Assembly (NCBI GenBank): GCA_016735415.1
Contig: JAERRP010000547.1
Span: 1 to 6,000, forward strand
From: Desulfobacterales bacterium
GTDB lineage: Bacteria > Desulfobacterota > Desulfobacteria > Desulfobacterales > UBA5852
Direction: 5' to 3'
DNA length: 6,000 bases
The position numbers and the translations under genes were made by a program. Of the stretch, positions 1-5,682 are shown in pieces. Numbering within the stretch: the stretch's first letter is position 1; each line of letters starts with the position of its first letter. The notes beneath the pieces were generated by a model. The model was given only the letters and a program-made list of their open reading frames with translations. It did not search any database and was not told the DNA's origin.

Positions 1-1
1 C

Positions 2-226
2 GCTTTGAATCGTAAGAATATTAGACGCATACGCTATCTGTCGCCGTCATCTCGATCTTTTGCACTTGAAAACCTGCGCTTTGCGCGGCAGGCCGGGCGC
101 TGGGACCTGGTTGTTGCGCTGACCTATGTTGTCGTGAGAGGAAAGCTGTTTGCACTTTTTTTACATCCGTTGTTCCGCCTACTGCCGAACAGATTTAGGG
201 TCTGGGTCAAAGACCGCTTGCCCTGA
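2..226 (+). CDS. 3' end of an unidentified basic, membrane-associating protein (5' part outside window)
   Basis: The reading frame is open from base 2 and closes at TGA 224-226. It encodes a strongly basic tail. An Arg-rich patch (NRKNIRRIR) is followed by an amphipathic stretch (LENLRFARQAGRWD), a hydrophobic segment of about 25 residues (VVALTYVVVRGKLFALFLHPLF) and a basic end (VWVKDRLP). No catalytic motif is visible. Such tails are common at the C-terminus of membrane-associated glycosyltransferases in polysaccharide clusters, which would suit the GT4 gene downstream, but this is context rather than recognition. A TTG at base 5 could be a start for a 73-residue protein. Because the frame is open to the window edge, a truncated longer gene is the simpler reading. 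The frame and stop are clear; the function is unknown. Confidence 0.6.
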   Translation, partial: ALNRKNIRRIRYLSPSSRSFALENLRFARQAGRWDLVVALTYVVVRGKLFALFLHPLFRLLPNRFRVWVKDRLP

Positions 227-236
227 AAGGATGGGC

Positions 237-251
237 ATGCGGAGACCGCAT
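237..251 (+). repeat. Short perfect hairpin (6-bp stem, 3-nt loop)
   Basis: ATGCGG (237-242) and CCGCAT (246-251) form a perfect inverted repeat around AGA, 10 nt after the stop of the first gene. No T-rich tract follows (ATTGTCG), so it is not a canonical intrinsic terminator. It may be a weak intercistronic structure, or chance. Confidence 0.3.
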
Positions 252-326
252 ATTGTCGACCATCGGATGATCATGTTTAAAATGTTGGCCATCGCCGTTC
301 GAGCGCTCAGCCTGCGAAATAATTGA
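237..326 (+). CDS. Possible 29-residue small ORF / leader peptide before the GT4 gene
   Basis: A short frame starts at ATG 237 (or ATG 231) and ends at TGA 324-326. AAGGA at 227-231 lies 5 nt before ATG 237, a usable ribosome-binding distance. The product begins MRRPHIVDHR, has a modestly hydrophobic middle (MIMFKMLAIAV) and ends RALSLRNN. Its stop lies 17 nt before the preferred GTG start of the GT4 gene, so it could couple translation across the gap. A 6-bp hairpin (237-251) includes its start codon. No family is recognised, and a frame of this length can arise by chance. Confidence 0.2.
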   Translation: MRRPHIVDHRMIMFKMLAIAVRALSLRNN

Positions 327-343
327 TTGGGAAACGAAATTCC

Positions 344-1477
344 GTGAATATCCTTTTGCTTAATTATGAGTTCCCGCCTATAGGGGGCGGGGCGGGGATG
401 GCCACTTTTTGTCTGGCCGAAGCGCTGGCGGGCCTAGGGCACGATGTCGATGTATTGACCTCGGGAAGGCTGGGCGACAGGCCGATTGAAATAATAAGGG
501 GCTTCACCGTATACCGCGCGATGTCTCTGCGAAAAGGGGTACATGACTGCGGTTTACAGGGGGCGGCGACATATATGGGTTTTGCATTGCCCAAGCTCAA
601 TACCCTGATTCGCAACGGCCGATACGACATCTTTCATTATTTCTTCAGTCTCCCCACAGGCCTATTCACCCTTCTTCCCGGAGGCCGGTACGGCAAACCC
701 TACGTTGTCTCTTTGCGGGGGTCCGACGTGCCCGGATATGATCCTTTCAACACCACCCTGGCTTTTCTGCACAATCTGCTCAAGCCCGTCACCAGGAGGA
801 TCTGGAACCGGTCCAAACATGTCGTTGCCGTAACCCGCAGTTTAAAAAAAGTGGCACGGGAAACAGCACCGGACCAGAAAATCGAGGTTATTCCCAATGG
901 TGTCGACACCGATTTGTTTAAACCCTCACGGGGCGTCCCTAAAGACCGATCCTGTTTTGAATTGATTTGTGTATCACGACTTGTCAAACGGAAGGGGATT
1001 GATCATATCCTGTCGGCCATGGCCGGGTTGCGCTCTGAAAATATCAAGCTGTCCATCGTCGGTACCGGAAATTACGAAAATATTCTGAAACGGCAATGTC
1101 GCGATCTGTCGCTGAATTCGGCGGTTGCTTTTAAGGGATTTCGCCCAAGAGAGAAACTTCCGGAATTATATGCACAAAGCGATGCCTTTATCCTTACCTC
1201 CCGCTCGGAAGCTTTTGGCAATGTCTTTGCGGAAGCCATGTCCTGCGGACTTCCGGTCATTGGCGCCAACGTGGGTGGCATACCCGATCTGGTAACGGAA
1301 AAGACCGGCATTCTCGTCGAACCAGGGGATATCGACAGCATCAAAAAGGCCATTTTGCGGCTTAAGCATTCCCAAGGGCTCCGCGCGCAAATGGGGCAAG
1401 CCAGCAGAACGCTGATATTAAAAAATCATCGCTGGTCGCAAATCGCTGAGAGGTTCCTGGAATTGTATGTTTCCTAA
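344..1477 (+). CDS. Glycosyltransferase family 4 (GT-B fold, retaining)
   Basis: This is a 377-residue cytoplasmic or membrane-peripheral enzyme expected to move a sugar from a nucleotide-sugar donor to a lipid-linked or glycan acceptor. The N-terminal Rossmann domain opens with NILLLNYEFPPIGGGAG, containing the GGGAG acceptor-side loop (14-18). SLRGSDVPGYD (123-133) and IPNGVD (183-188) follow. The donor domain holds SRLVKRKG (211-218), with the Arg/Lys that usually contact the nucleotide phosphates, and the family EX7E motif (E289 to E297) inside SRSEAFGNVFAEAMSCG, then GGIPDLV (311-317). Length is normal for GT4. GTG 344 is preferred because it starts directly at the conserved first beta strand, with GGGA (329-332) 11 nt upstream. 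TTG 323 would add seven atypical residues. The 3' end overlaps the next gene by 11 nt. The sugar and acceptor cannot be read from the sequence. Confidence 0.93.
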   Translation: MNILLLNYEFPPIGGGAGMATFCLAEALAGLGHDVDVLTSGRLGDRPIEIIRGFTVYRAMSLRKGVHDCGLQGAATYMGFALPKLNTLIRNGRYDIFHYFFSLPTGLFTLLPGGRYGKPYVVSLRGSDVPGYDPFNTTLAFLHNLLKPVTRRIWNRSKHVVAVTRSLKKVARETAPDQKIEVIPNGVDTDLFKPSRGVPKDRSCFELICVSRLVKRKGIDHILSAMAGLRSENIKLSIVGTGNYENILKRQCRDLSLNSAVAFKGFRPREKLPELYAQSDAFILTSRSEAFGNVFAEAMSCGLPVIGANVGGIPDLVTEKTGILVEPGDIDSIKKAILRLKHSQGLRAQMGQASRTLILKNHRWSQIAERFLELYVS

Positions 1478-2807
1478 CCGTGAGGCCTTTATCGGTATGA
1501 TGCAATCAGGGCATACCGTCTGGCAGATGAAACAAAATCTGCACTTGTCCCGGCAAGCGCTCGACCACCTCCGCAACGATCTTCTGCAGCGCCAGGTTGA
1601 AACGGCCTACCGGCAGGTTCCCTTTTATCGGAAATTGTTCGATGAAGTAAGGGTGTCGCCCCATGACATCAAAACCGTGGCCGATCTGGAACGCTTGCCG
1701 ATCATCACCAAAAAGGACATTCGCCAAAATCGGCATGAGATTTTGAACAGGAAATATACTAAAGTTCGTTGTTACAGGAGCCACACCAGTGGTTCCACCG
1801 GGGAACCGACATGGACTTTCTTCGACCGGCGTTGCTGGTATCGGAAAAAGTATTTTTCGAAAATGAGGGCCCGCATGGCCTGCGGGATGAGATGGGGGCA
1901 GAAGGTTGTCATTTTAGAATCTGAAGCAACCCGGGAATTGCGCTTGAAAAACAGAAAATTGTCCAAGCTGTTTTTTCTGTTGCCGGTGGAATATCTGTCC
2001 ATATTCGAAGCGCCCGACATTCTCTTTGGCAAGCTCATGGAAATTAAACCGCACAATGTTTATGGGCCTCCAAGTTGCCTCTTCGTAGTGGCCAAGAAGG
2101 CGATGCAGGCGGGCGTTCGGGTTCCCAATCTGGTGCGCATTTTCACAAGCTCGGAATACCTGGCCGACCCGGTCAAACGCTATATCGAGAAAAGTTTGGG
2201 TGCCAGGGTCCATGATGTCTACGGATCGACCGAAACCAAAGAAATGGCATGGCAATGTCCGCTGGGGGATGGCTACCACATCAACGAGGATGAAGTTATT
2301 ATCGAAATTGTGGACGAGGAAGGGAAGGTGTTGCCGCCCGCAAGCCCGGGCCATATCGTCATAACCGATCTGCGCAATCAGGCCATGCCGCTTATCCGTT
2401 ATCGGAATCACGATAAAGGCCTTCTGATTAACGAGGCCTGCGCTTGTGGACTTGGATTCGCTTTGATGAAACCGTTAACCGGGAGAGCTTCTGAATACAT
2501 ACGCCTTCCGGATGGCCGCGAAATATCCCCCTTTCTTTTTACGACTTCCATCGAAAAAACGAAGGGGCTTTTACAGTACCAGATTATTCAGGAGCAGATC
2601 GATACGATCAGGGTCAAAACCATATTTAAGGAAGGCCTTTTTGATCAAGGCCGCACGGCGATCCAATCGATACTGTCGGATCTAACTGGAAACACGATGA
2701 CCATGGTGCTTGAAGATTGCGATAGGATTGAGCTCGAAAAAAACGGTAAGCTCATGGTTGTTAAAAATGAGATAATGGTAAACAGGTCTCCTGTTAATGA
2801 ACCGTAA
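1467..2807 (+). CDS. CapK/PaaK-type adenylate-forming ligase (phenylacetate-CoA ligase family)
   Basis: This 446-residue protein belongs to the ANL superfamily, whose members activate a carboxylic acid with ATP as an acyl-adenylate and usually pass it to CoA or another acceptor. An N-terminal helical part resembling PaaK (LQRQVETAYRQVPFYRKLFDE, around 40-60) precedes the phosphate loop SHTSGSTGEP (105-114). Then come TSSEYL (227-232), VYGSTE (251-256, the adenine/Mg core motif) and RYRNHDKG (311-318), where most PaaK relatives have RYRTGD. GRASEYIRLPDGREISP (339-355) is the hinge region, and NGKLMVVKNE (426-435) is the likely position of the C-terminal lysine. Cys264, His271, Cys325 and Cys327 sit where relatives often carry Cys/His and could bind metal (inference). 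CapK-like proteins are regular members of capsule and exopolysaccharide loci, but their substrates are mostly unknown. ATG 1467 overlaps the GT4 stop, which implies coupled translation; ATG 1497 is a less likely alternative. Confidence 0.9.
   Translation: MFPNREAFIGMMQSGHTVWQMKQNLHLSRQALDHLRNDLLQRQVETAYRQVPFYRKLFDEVRVSPHDIKTVADLERLPIITKKDIRQNRHEILNRKYTKVRCYRSHTSGSTGEPTWTFFDRRCWYRKKYFSKMRARMACGMRWGQKVVILESEATRELRLKNRKLSKLFFLLPVEYLSIFEAPDILFGKLMEIKPHNVYGPPSCLFVVAKKAMQAGVRVPNLVRIFTSSEYLADPVKRYIEKSLGARVHDVYGSTETKEMAWQCPLGDGYHINEDEVIIEIVDEEGKVLPPASPGHIVITDLRNQAMPLIRYRNHDKGLLINEACACGLGFALMKPLTGRASEYIRLPDGREISPFLFTTSIEKTKGLLQYQIIQEQIDTIRVKTIFKEGLFDQGRTAIQSILSDLTGNTMTMVLEDCDRIELEKNGKLMVVKNEIMVNRSPVNEP
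2781..2795 (+). repeat. Short perfect hairpin at the 3' end of the CapK-like gene
   Basis: AACAGG (2781-2786) and CCTGTT (2790-2795) are a perfect 6-bp inverted repeat around TCT, inside the last codons of the ligase gene and just before an ATG at 2797. There is no T tract after it, so it is not a standard terminator. It has the same 6-bp stem and 3-nt loop geometry as the hairpin at 237-251. Confidence 0.3.
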
Positions 2808-2831
2808 GGACATCCGAAAAAACAACTTCAG

Positions 2832-2914
2832 ATTATAAACGCCAATATTATCGTTCCCGGCTGAACCGCAGGGAAAATGCGCAGTTTATAATGATTGTGT
2901 TTCCGGGAATGATA
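2832..2914 (+). repeat. Two interleaved inverted repeats in the ligase-BKACE spacer
   Basis: Arm A, ATTATAAAC (2832-2840), is a perfect 9-base inverse complement of A', GTTTATAAT (2884-2892). Arm B, TATCGTTCCCGG (2849-2860), pairs with B', CCGGGAATGATA (2903-2914), at 11 of 12 positions, with the twelfth a G-U wobble in RNA. The order A-B-A'-B' means the two stems cross, so in RNA they would be mutually exclusive or pseudoknotted. A small CGCA/TGCG stem (2867-2870 with 2878-2881) lies inside the B loop. The element ends 9 nt before the ribosome binding site of the BKACE gene, so it could affect that gene's translation (inference). It does not resemble a known riboswitch or an attC site. Confidence 0.5.
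2887..2892 (+). promoter_or_regulatory. Candidate -10 box (TATAAT) upstream of the BKACE gene
   Basis: A perfect TATAAT lies 46 nt before the ATG at 2939 and would give a leader of about 40 nt. No good -35 box is found at 16-18 nt upstream (2863-2871 reads GAACCGCAG), and no extended -10 TGN precedes it. An internal promoter is possible in this largest spacer of the operon, but the support is one hexamer that is also part of an inverted repeat arm. Confidence 0.25.
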
Positions 2915-2923
2915 GCCTGAAAT

Positions 2924-2929
2924 GGAGGG
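2924..2929 (+). promoter_or_regulatory. Strong ribosome binding site for the BKACE gene
   Basis: GGAGGG lies 9 nt before ATG 2939. It fixes that start and suggests efficient, independent translation initiation, unlike the coupled start of the ligase gene upstream. Confidence 0.8.
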
Positions 2930-2938
2930 CCGCGACAT

Positions 2939-3775
2939 ATGGATAACGGGTATATTCTTAACTTTACGCCAACAGGCATGATTCCCACGAAGAAGATGAC
3001 CCCTCTCGTTCCGATAAGGCCCGATGAGATTATTGCCCAGGTTCTCGAGGTCACTCCGCTGGGCGTCAATATGGTTCATTTGCACGCACGCGAGCCGGAA
3101 TCGGGCCGGCCGACCTTTAAAAAGGAAATCTATGCCGAAATCATCGGTGGCATCCGGGAGCTGAACGAAGAACTGATCATCTGCGTTTCGACCAGTGGCC
3201 GCGATTTTTTTGAGTTTGAAAAGCGTTCCGAAGTATTGGATTTAACCGACCGGCTCAAACCGGACTTCGGCAGCCTGACCCTGAGTTCTTTGAATTTTAA
3301 CCGACAGGCCAGCGTCAATTCGCCTGACATGATCAAGGGTTTGGCCGGCAAGATGCTTGAAAATGGAATCCGTCCGGAGCTGGAAGTCTTTGATCTGGGC
3401 ATGATCAACTATGCCAAATATCTGATCCGCAAAGAAATAATCAAACCACCCCATTACTTCAATTTCATTCTGGGGAACATCGCCTGCGCCCAGGCGGATA
3501 TGATGAGCCTCGGTTTGATGGTCCGGGAACTGCCCTCCGATTCGATCTGGTCGGTGGGTGGTGTGGGCGATGCCCAGCTGGCCATGAATGCCATGTCGAT
3601 CGTGGCCGGCGGCGGGGTCCGCATCGGTCTGGAAGACAATATCTGGTTCGATTCCGCGAGGACACGGCTGGCCACGAACCGGGAGCTGGTTGAACGTATT
3701 CTCCTGATTGCGGATGCCATGGGAAGAAGACCGTACACTTGTTCCGAGGCAAGAGCGTTGCTGGGTCTAAGTTAG
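2939..3775 (+). CDS. DUF849 / BKACE family beta-keto acid cleavage enzyme
   Basis: This 278-residue TIM-barrel enzyme is of normal family length. Known members use zinc to condense a beta-keto acid with acetyl-CoA, yielding acetoacetate and a new acyl-CoA; the type enzyme is Kce, which acts on 3-keto-5-aminohexanoate in lysine fermentation. Family marks are clear: MVHLHARE with H47 and H49, and RIGLEDN (228-234) with E232, match the two His and one Glu zinc ligands. R228 and D233 match further active-site positions. SVGGVG (205-210) and the C-terminal ADAMGRRPYTCSEARALL also fit. Two oddities stand out. The Glu14 that in Kce (as recalled) contacts the substrate amino group aligns with Ile15, and the Gly-Gly loop usual after the LG of the late barrel is replaced by GNIACAQAD (179-187). 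The substrate is therefore probably not that of Kce. Its place inside a polysaccharide-type operon is unusual. Start and RBS are convincing. Confidence 0.92.
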   Translation: MDNGYILNFTPTGMIPTKKMTPLVPIRPDEIIAQVLEVTPLGVNMVHLHAREPESGRPTFKKEIYAEIIGGIRELNEELIICVSTSGRDFFEFEKRSEVLDLTDRLKPDFGSLTLSSLNFNRQASVNSPDMIKGLAGKMLENGIRPELEVFDLGMINYAKYLIRKEIIKPPHYFNFILGNIACAQADMMSLGLMVRELPSDSIWSVGGVGDAQLAMNAMSIVAGGGVRIGLEDNIWFDSARTRLATNRELVERILLIADAMGRRPYTCSEARALLGLS

Positions 3776-3780
3776 CCTTC

Positions 3781-3787
3781 GGAGGAG
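3781..3787 (+). promoter_or_regulatory. Strong ribosome binding site for the GNAT gene
   Basis: GGAGGAG lies 6 nt before ATG 3794, inside the 18-nt gap after the BKACE stop. It sets the start codon and shows that the two genes are on one transcript. Confidence 0.8.
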
Positions 3788-3793
3788 CAGCAT

Positions 3794-4456
3794 ATGCGAT
3801 TTCGGGAAAAAATTATCGAGAAACTGAAGTACAGTACTTTTCTGCGGATCCTTTTTGACGTGATCGCCAAATTCGGTCTCAGGGTAACGCCCTATTATGT
3901 TGTGCGAGAAGGTATTTGGGGCAATGGGTTGTCTAATCTGGAAGAAGAACTTGAGGGCTACAAGCTTTGTTTTTTGGACGAAGACGATATGGGACCTCTG
4001 AGCCGGTTAAGGGTCGGGGCTTTTTCTGAGGATCAGTTAACCCAACGACTGAGGGACGGCCATTTCTGTCTCGGTTTGATCAAAGATGGGGAAGTCGTTG
4101 CCTTCAACTGGGCCAACCCTCATGAGAGCAGTGGGAATCTGTGTCGTTTTCCCTTGAAGGCGGATGAAGGCTATTTATATGATGCCTATACGGTTCATGC
4201 CTATCGGGGAAAACGGCTGGCACCCTATTTGCGCTACCAGAGCTATCGAACCCTTTCCCAAAAGGGCATGACGCGACTCTACAGCATATCCGATGCCTTC
4301 AACACGCCGTCCATCAAATTCAAGAAAAGGTTGAACGCCCGGTTTGTAAAATTAGGGATTTCGATTAAATTGTTGAATCGGCGCGAATACAATTTTACAC
4401 TACGGCAGTCGTCCGAATTCAGAAAGCGAAGCATTTCTGCGGATCAAGCGATCTGA
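3794..4456 (+). CDS. GNAT-like N-acyltransferase
   Basis: This 220-residue protein most likely transfers an acyl group from acyl-CoA to an amine. After a basic amphipathic N-terminus (FREKIIEKLKYSTFLRILFD) that may sit on the membrane, the region from about 56 to 185 shows a GNAT pattern: LGLIKDGEVVAFNWA (93-107) as a beta hairpin, and YLYDAYTVHAYRGKRLAPYL (127-146) as the core strand plus the acyl-CoA pyrophosphate loop, here R138-G139-K140-R141-L142-A143 in place of the textbook RxxGxG/A. An Asn170/Ser173 helix follows (NTPSIKFKKRLNARFV), like the N-x-x-S late motif of GNATs. It has a strong RBS and sits 18 nt after the BKACE gene. The preceding BKACE and CapK-like genes could supply the acyl-CoA donor (inference). 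The acceptor, perhaps an amino sugar, is not visible. Confidence 0.78.
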   Translation: MRFREKIIEKLKYSTFLRILFDVIAKFGLRVTPYYVVREGIWGNGLSNLEEELEGYKLCFLDEDDMGPLSRLRVGAFSEDQLTQRLRDGHFCLGLIKDGEVVAFNWANPHESSGNLCRFPLKADEGYLYDAYTVHAYRGKRLAPYLRYQSYRTLSQKGMTRLYSISDAFNTPSIKFKKRLNARFVKLGISIKLLNRREYNFTLRQSSEFRKRSISADQAI

Positions 4457-4478
4457 CACCGCGGTCCTAGAGGCGGTG
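4457..4478 (+). repeat. Hairpin in the GNAT/FemAB-like spacer
   Basis: CACCGC (4457-4462) and GCGGTG (4473-4478) are perfect inverse complements separated by 10 nt, starting at the first base after the GNAT stop. The second arm includes the GTG (4476) that would be the longest possible start of the next gene. No T tract follows, so termination is unlikely. A GGTC/GACC pair (4463-4466, 4478-4481) gives an alternative fold. Confidence 0.35.
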
Positions 4479-4514
4479 ACCCGACCTGCGTGTGAGCCGT
4501 TCGGATGGTCCAAG

Positions 4515-5675
4515 ATGAGTTCCTTAAAGATTTTTCATTCGATCGAAAGCGTCAACAGGGACGATTGGGATTTCCTGGCCCATGATCAAGTCCTGATGCG
4601 CCACGGGTGGCTCAAAACCGTGGAACAAACTTACTCGGGACGCCTTTCCCCCCGCTATGTGATCCTGTATGAAAGCGCCCGCCCCGTCGCGGCAACGGCT
4701 TACCGGCAAATTAATTCCGCCGATGGTTTCACTAATTTTGATTACTTCCTTTTCGGAGGATTGAAGCCATATTTATCCCGTCTGGGGATTTCATCCCTCC
4801 CCATGATTGCCTTGATGCCTTCGAAAGGCTATCCGCCGGCCTTTTTGACAGGCCTGCCCAGCGACCCGGCCGCGGCCCAAAAAAAACTGCAAACATTACT
4901 TGGGGCCATTCATGACCATGGTTGCCGCGGGAAAATGCCTGTCGCTTTCACAAAGGTCAGCGGCGATGACCGCGAGGCCATTCGGTTGCTGCGTCGAAAC
5001 GGATATACTCGAATAATTGCGGCCCCATTGGCTTATATGGACATTGTCTGGTCTTCGTTCAGCGATTATCGGAAAGATACTTCCCGTATCAGTAAAAACC
5101 TTCGACGCAAAATCAACTGGGAGGTCAACCGAAACCGGAAAGAGGGAATCGAGATCGTGGTCCTTGAAAACCTGCGTGGATACGAGGACCGTCTTTACCG
5201 CCTGCTAACCCTTAATGCGGCCAGACACAACATGGCGGTTCCGACATTCGACCGCAACTTTTTTAAAGTCTTAAGTGAAAACATGCCGAATGAGGCCAGG
5301 GTTTATGCCGCCTTTAAAAAAGGAGAGCTTGTCGGTATGTCTCTTTTTATGGCACATGGTGCTATCTGGCATGCACTGCTGGTTGGAATCGATCATCATC
5401 TCACGGGCAATGATTTGACGTATTTCAATATCGTCTTTTACCGTCCGATCAGGGATGCGATCGAGGCGCAATGTAAGCGGATTTATTACGGCAATTCACT
5501 TTATGAGCCCAAGATAAGACGCGGATGCCAATTGCTGCGTGTGTATACTTATTATAAACCTTACAGTCGGATCGGCCGCATGGGCGCCCGCCCTTTCTTT
5601 TTTGTCCATCGGGCCTGGAACCGGGGGAAACGCCCGTTGAGCGTACGTCAGCAGCTGAAATCGACGAGAGCCTGA
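4515..5675 (+). CDS. FemAB-like / Acetyltransf_6 (GNAT-fold) transferase
   Basis: This 386-residue protein has the double-GNAT layout of FemAB-like proteins, which transfer amino acids or acyl groups to cell-envelope precursors. The first domain (about 3-175) includes WDFLAHDQVLMRHGWLKTVE and the return strand AYRQINSADGFTNFDYFLFGG. The second (about 176-345) starts MDIVWSSFSDYRKDTSRISK, the family's basic Lys/Arg helix (KNLRRKINWEVNRNRKEGIE). It continues with VYAAFKKGELVGMSLFMAHG, a core strand pair, and ends YYGNSLYEPKIRRGCQLLRVY, a site shared with FemAB_like/PF04339-type sequences. ATG 4515 is chosen because the conserved fold begins three residues later and CGGA (4502-4505) lies 9 nt before it. 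GTG 4476 would add 13 atypical residues, with AGAGG only 2 nt away and inside a hairpin. Related proteins occur in exosortase and exopolysaccharide loci. Whether the donor is aminoacyl-tRNA or acyl-CoA is not readable. Confidence 0.8.
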   Translation: MSSLKIFHSIESVNRDDWDFLAHDQVLMRHGWLKTVEQTYSGRLSPRYVILYESARPVAATAYRQINSADGFTNFDYFLFGGLKPYLSRLGISSLPMIALMPSKGYPPAFLTGLPSDPAAAQKKLQTLLGAIHDHGCRGKMPVAFTKVSGDDREAIRLLRRNGYTRIIAAPLAYMDIVWSSFSDYRKDTSRISKNLRRKINWEVNRNRKEGIEIVVLENLRGYEDRLYRLLTLNAARHNMAVPTFDRNFFKVLSENMPNEARVYAAFKKGELVGMSLFMAHGAIWHALLVGIDHHLTGNDLTYFNIVFYRPIRDAIEAQCKRIYYGNSLYEPKIRRGCQLLRVYTYYKPYSRIGRMGARPFFFVHRAWNRGKRPLSVRQQLKSTRA

Positions 5676-5682
5676 TTGCAAA

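Larger units (their letters stand above)
2797..2920 (+). pseudogene. Possible decayed small gene between the ligase and BKACE genes
   Basis: ATG 2797 overlaps the ligase stop by 11 nt, the same overlap seen at the GT4/ligase junction. It opens MNRKDIRKNNFRL before TAA 2836-2838. A +1 shift near 2833 would continue in an open frame (YKRQYYRSRLNRRENAQF, ending at TGA 2918-2920). The start resembles LNRKNIR at bases 5-25 of the window: 6 of 7 residues are identical or similar, and 15 of 21 bases match. This could be a frameshifted remnant of a basic protein, or coincidence in non-coding DNA. No family is recognised. Confidence 0.18.

Noticed and set aside
253..281. Possible promoter TTGTCG - 17 nt - TTTAAA before the GT4 gene
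   Set aside because: Only 3 of 6 and 4 of 6 consensus bases match; too weak to list in a gene-dense operon.
1914..2411. 165-codon open frame on the minus strand inside the CapK-like gene
   Set aside because: It lies entirely opposite a gene with clear adenylation motifs, shows no recognisable domain and has no RBS context. It is a shadow of the coding bias.
2832..2914. Integron attC site or MITE
   Set aside because: The repeats lack the GTTRRRY/RYYYAAC core pair, there is no integrase nearby and no target-site duplication is visible.
2828..3085. Minus-strand frames crossing the spacer and the start of the BKACE gene
   Set aside because: They cover the conserved HLHARE-encoding region in antisense and have low-complexity, unfamiliar translations.
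4457..4514. Intrinsic terminator between the GNAT and FemAB-like genes
   Set aside because: The stem is followed by ACCCGACCTG rather than a T run, and the downstream gene has no promoter of its own.
5017..5208. Second + frame within the FemAB-like gene
   Set aside because: It is out of frame with a continuous, well-conserved coding sequence; no frameshift is needed there.
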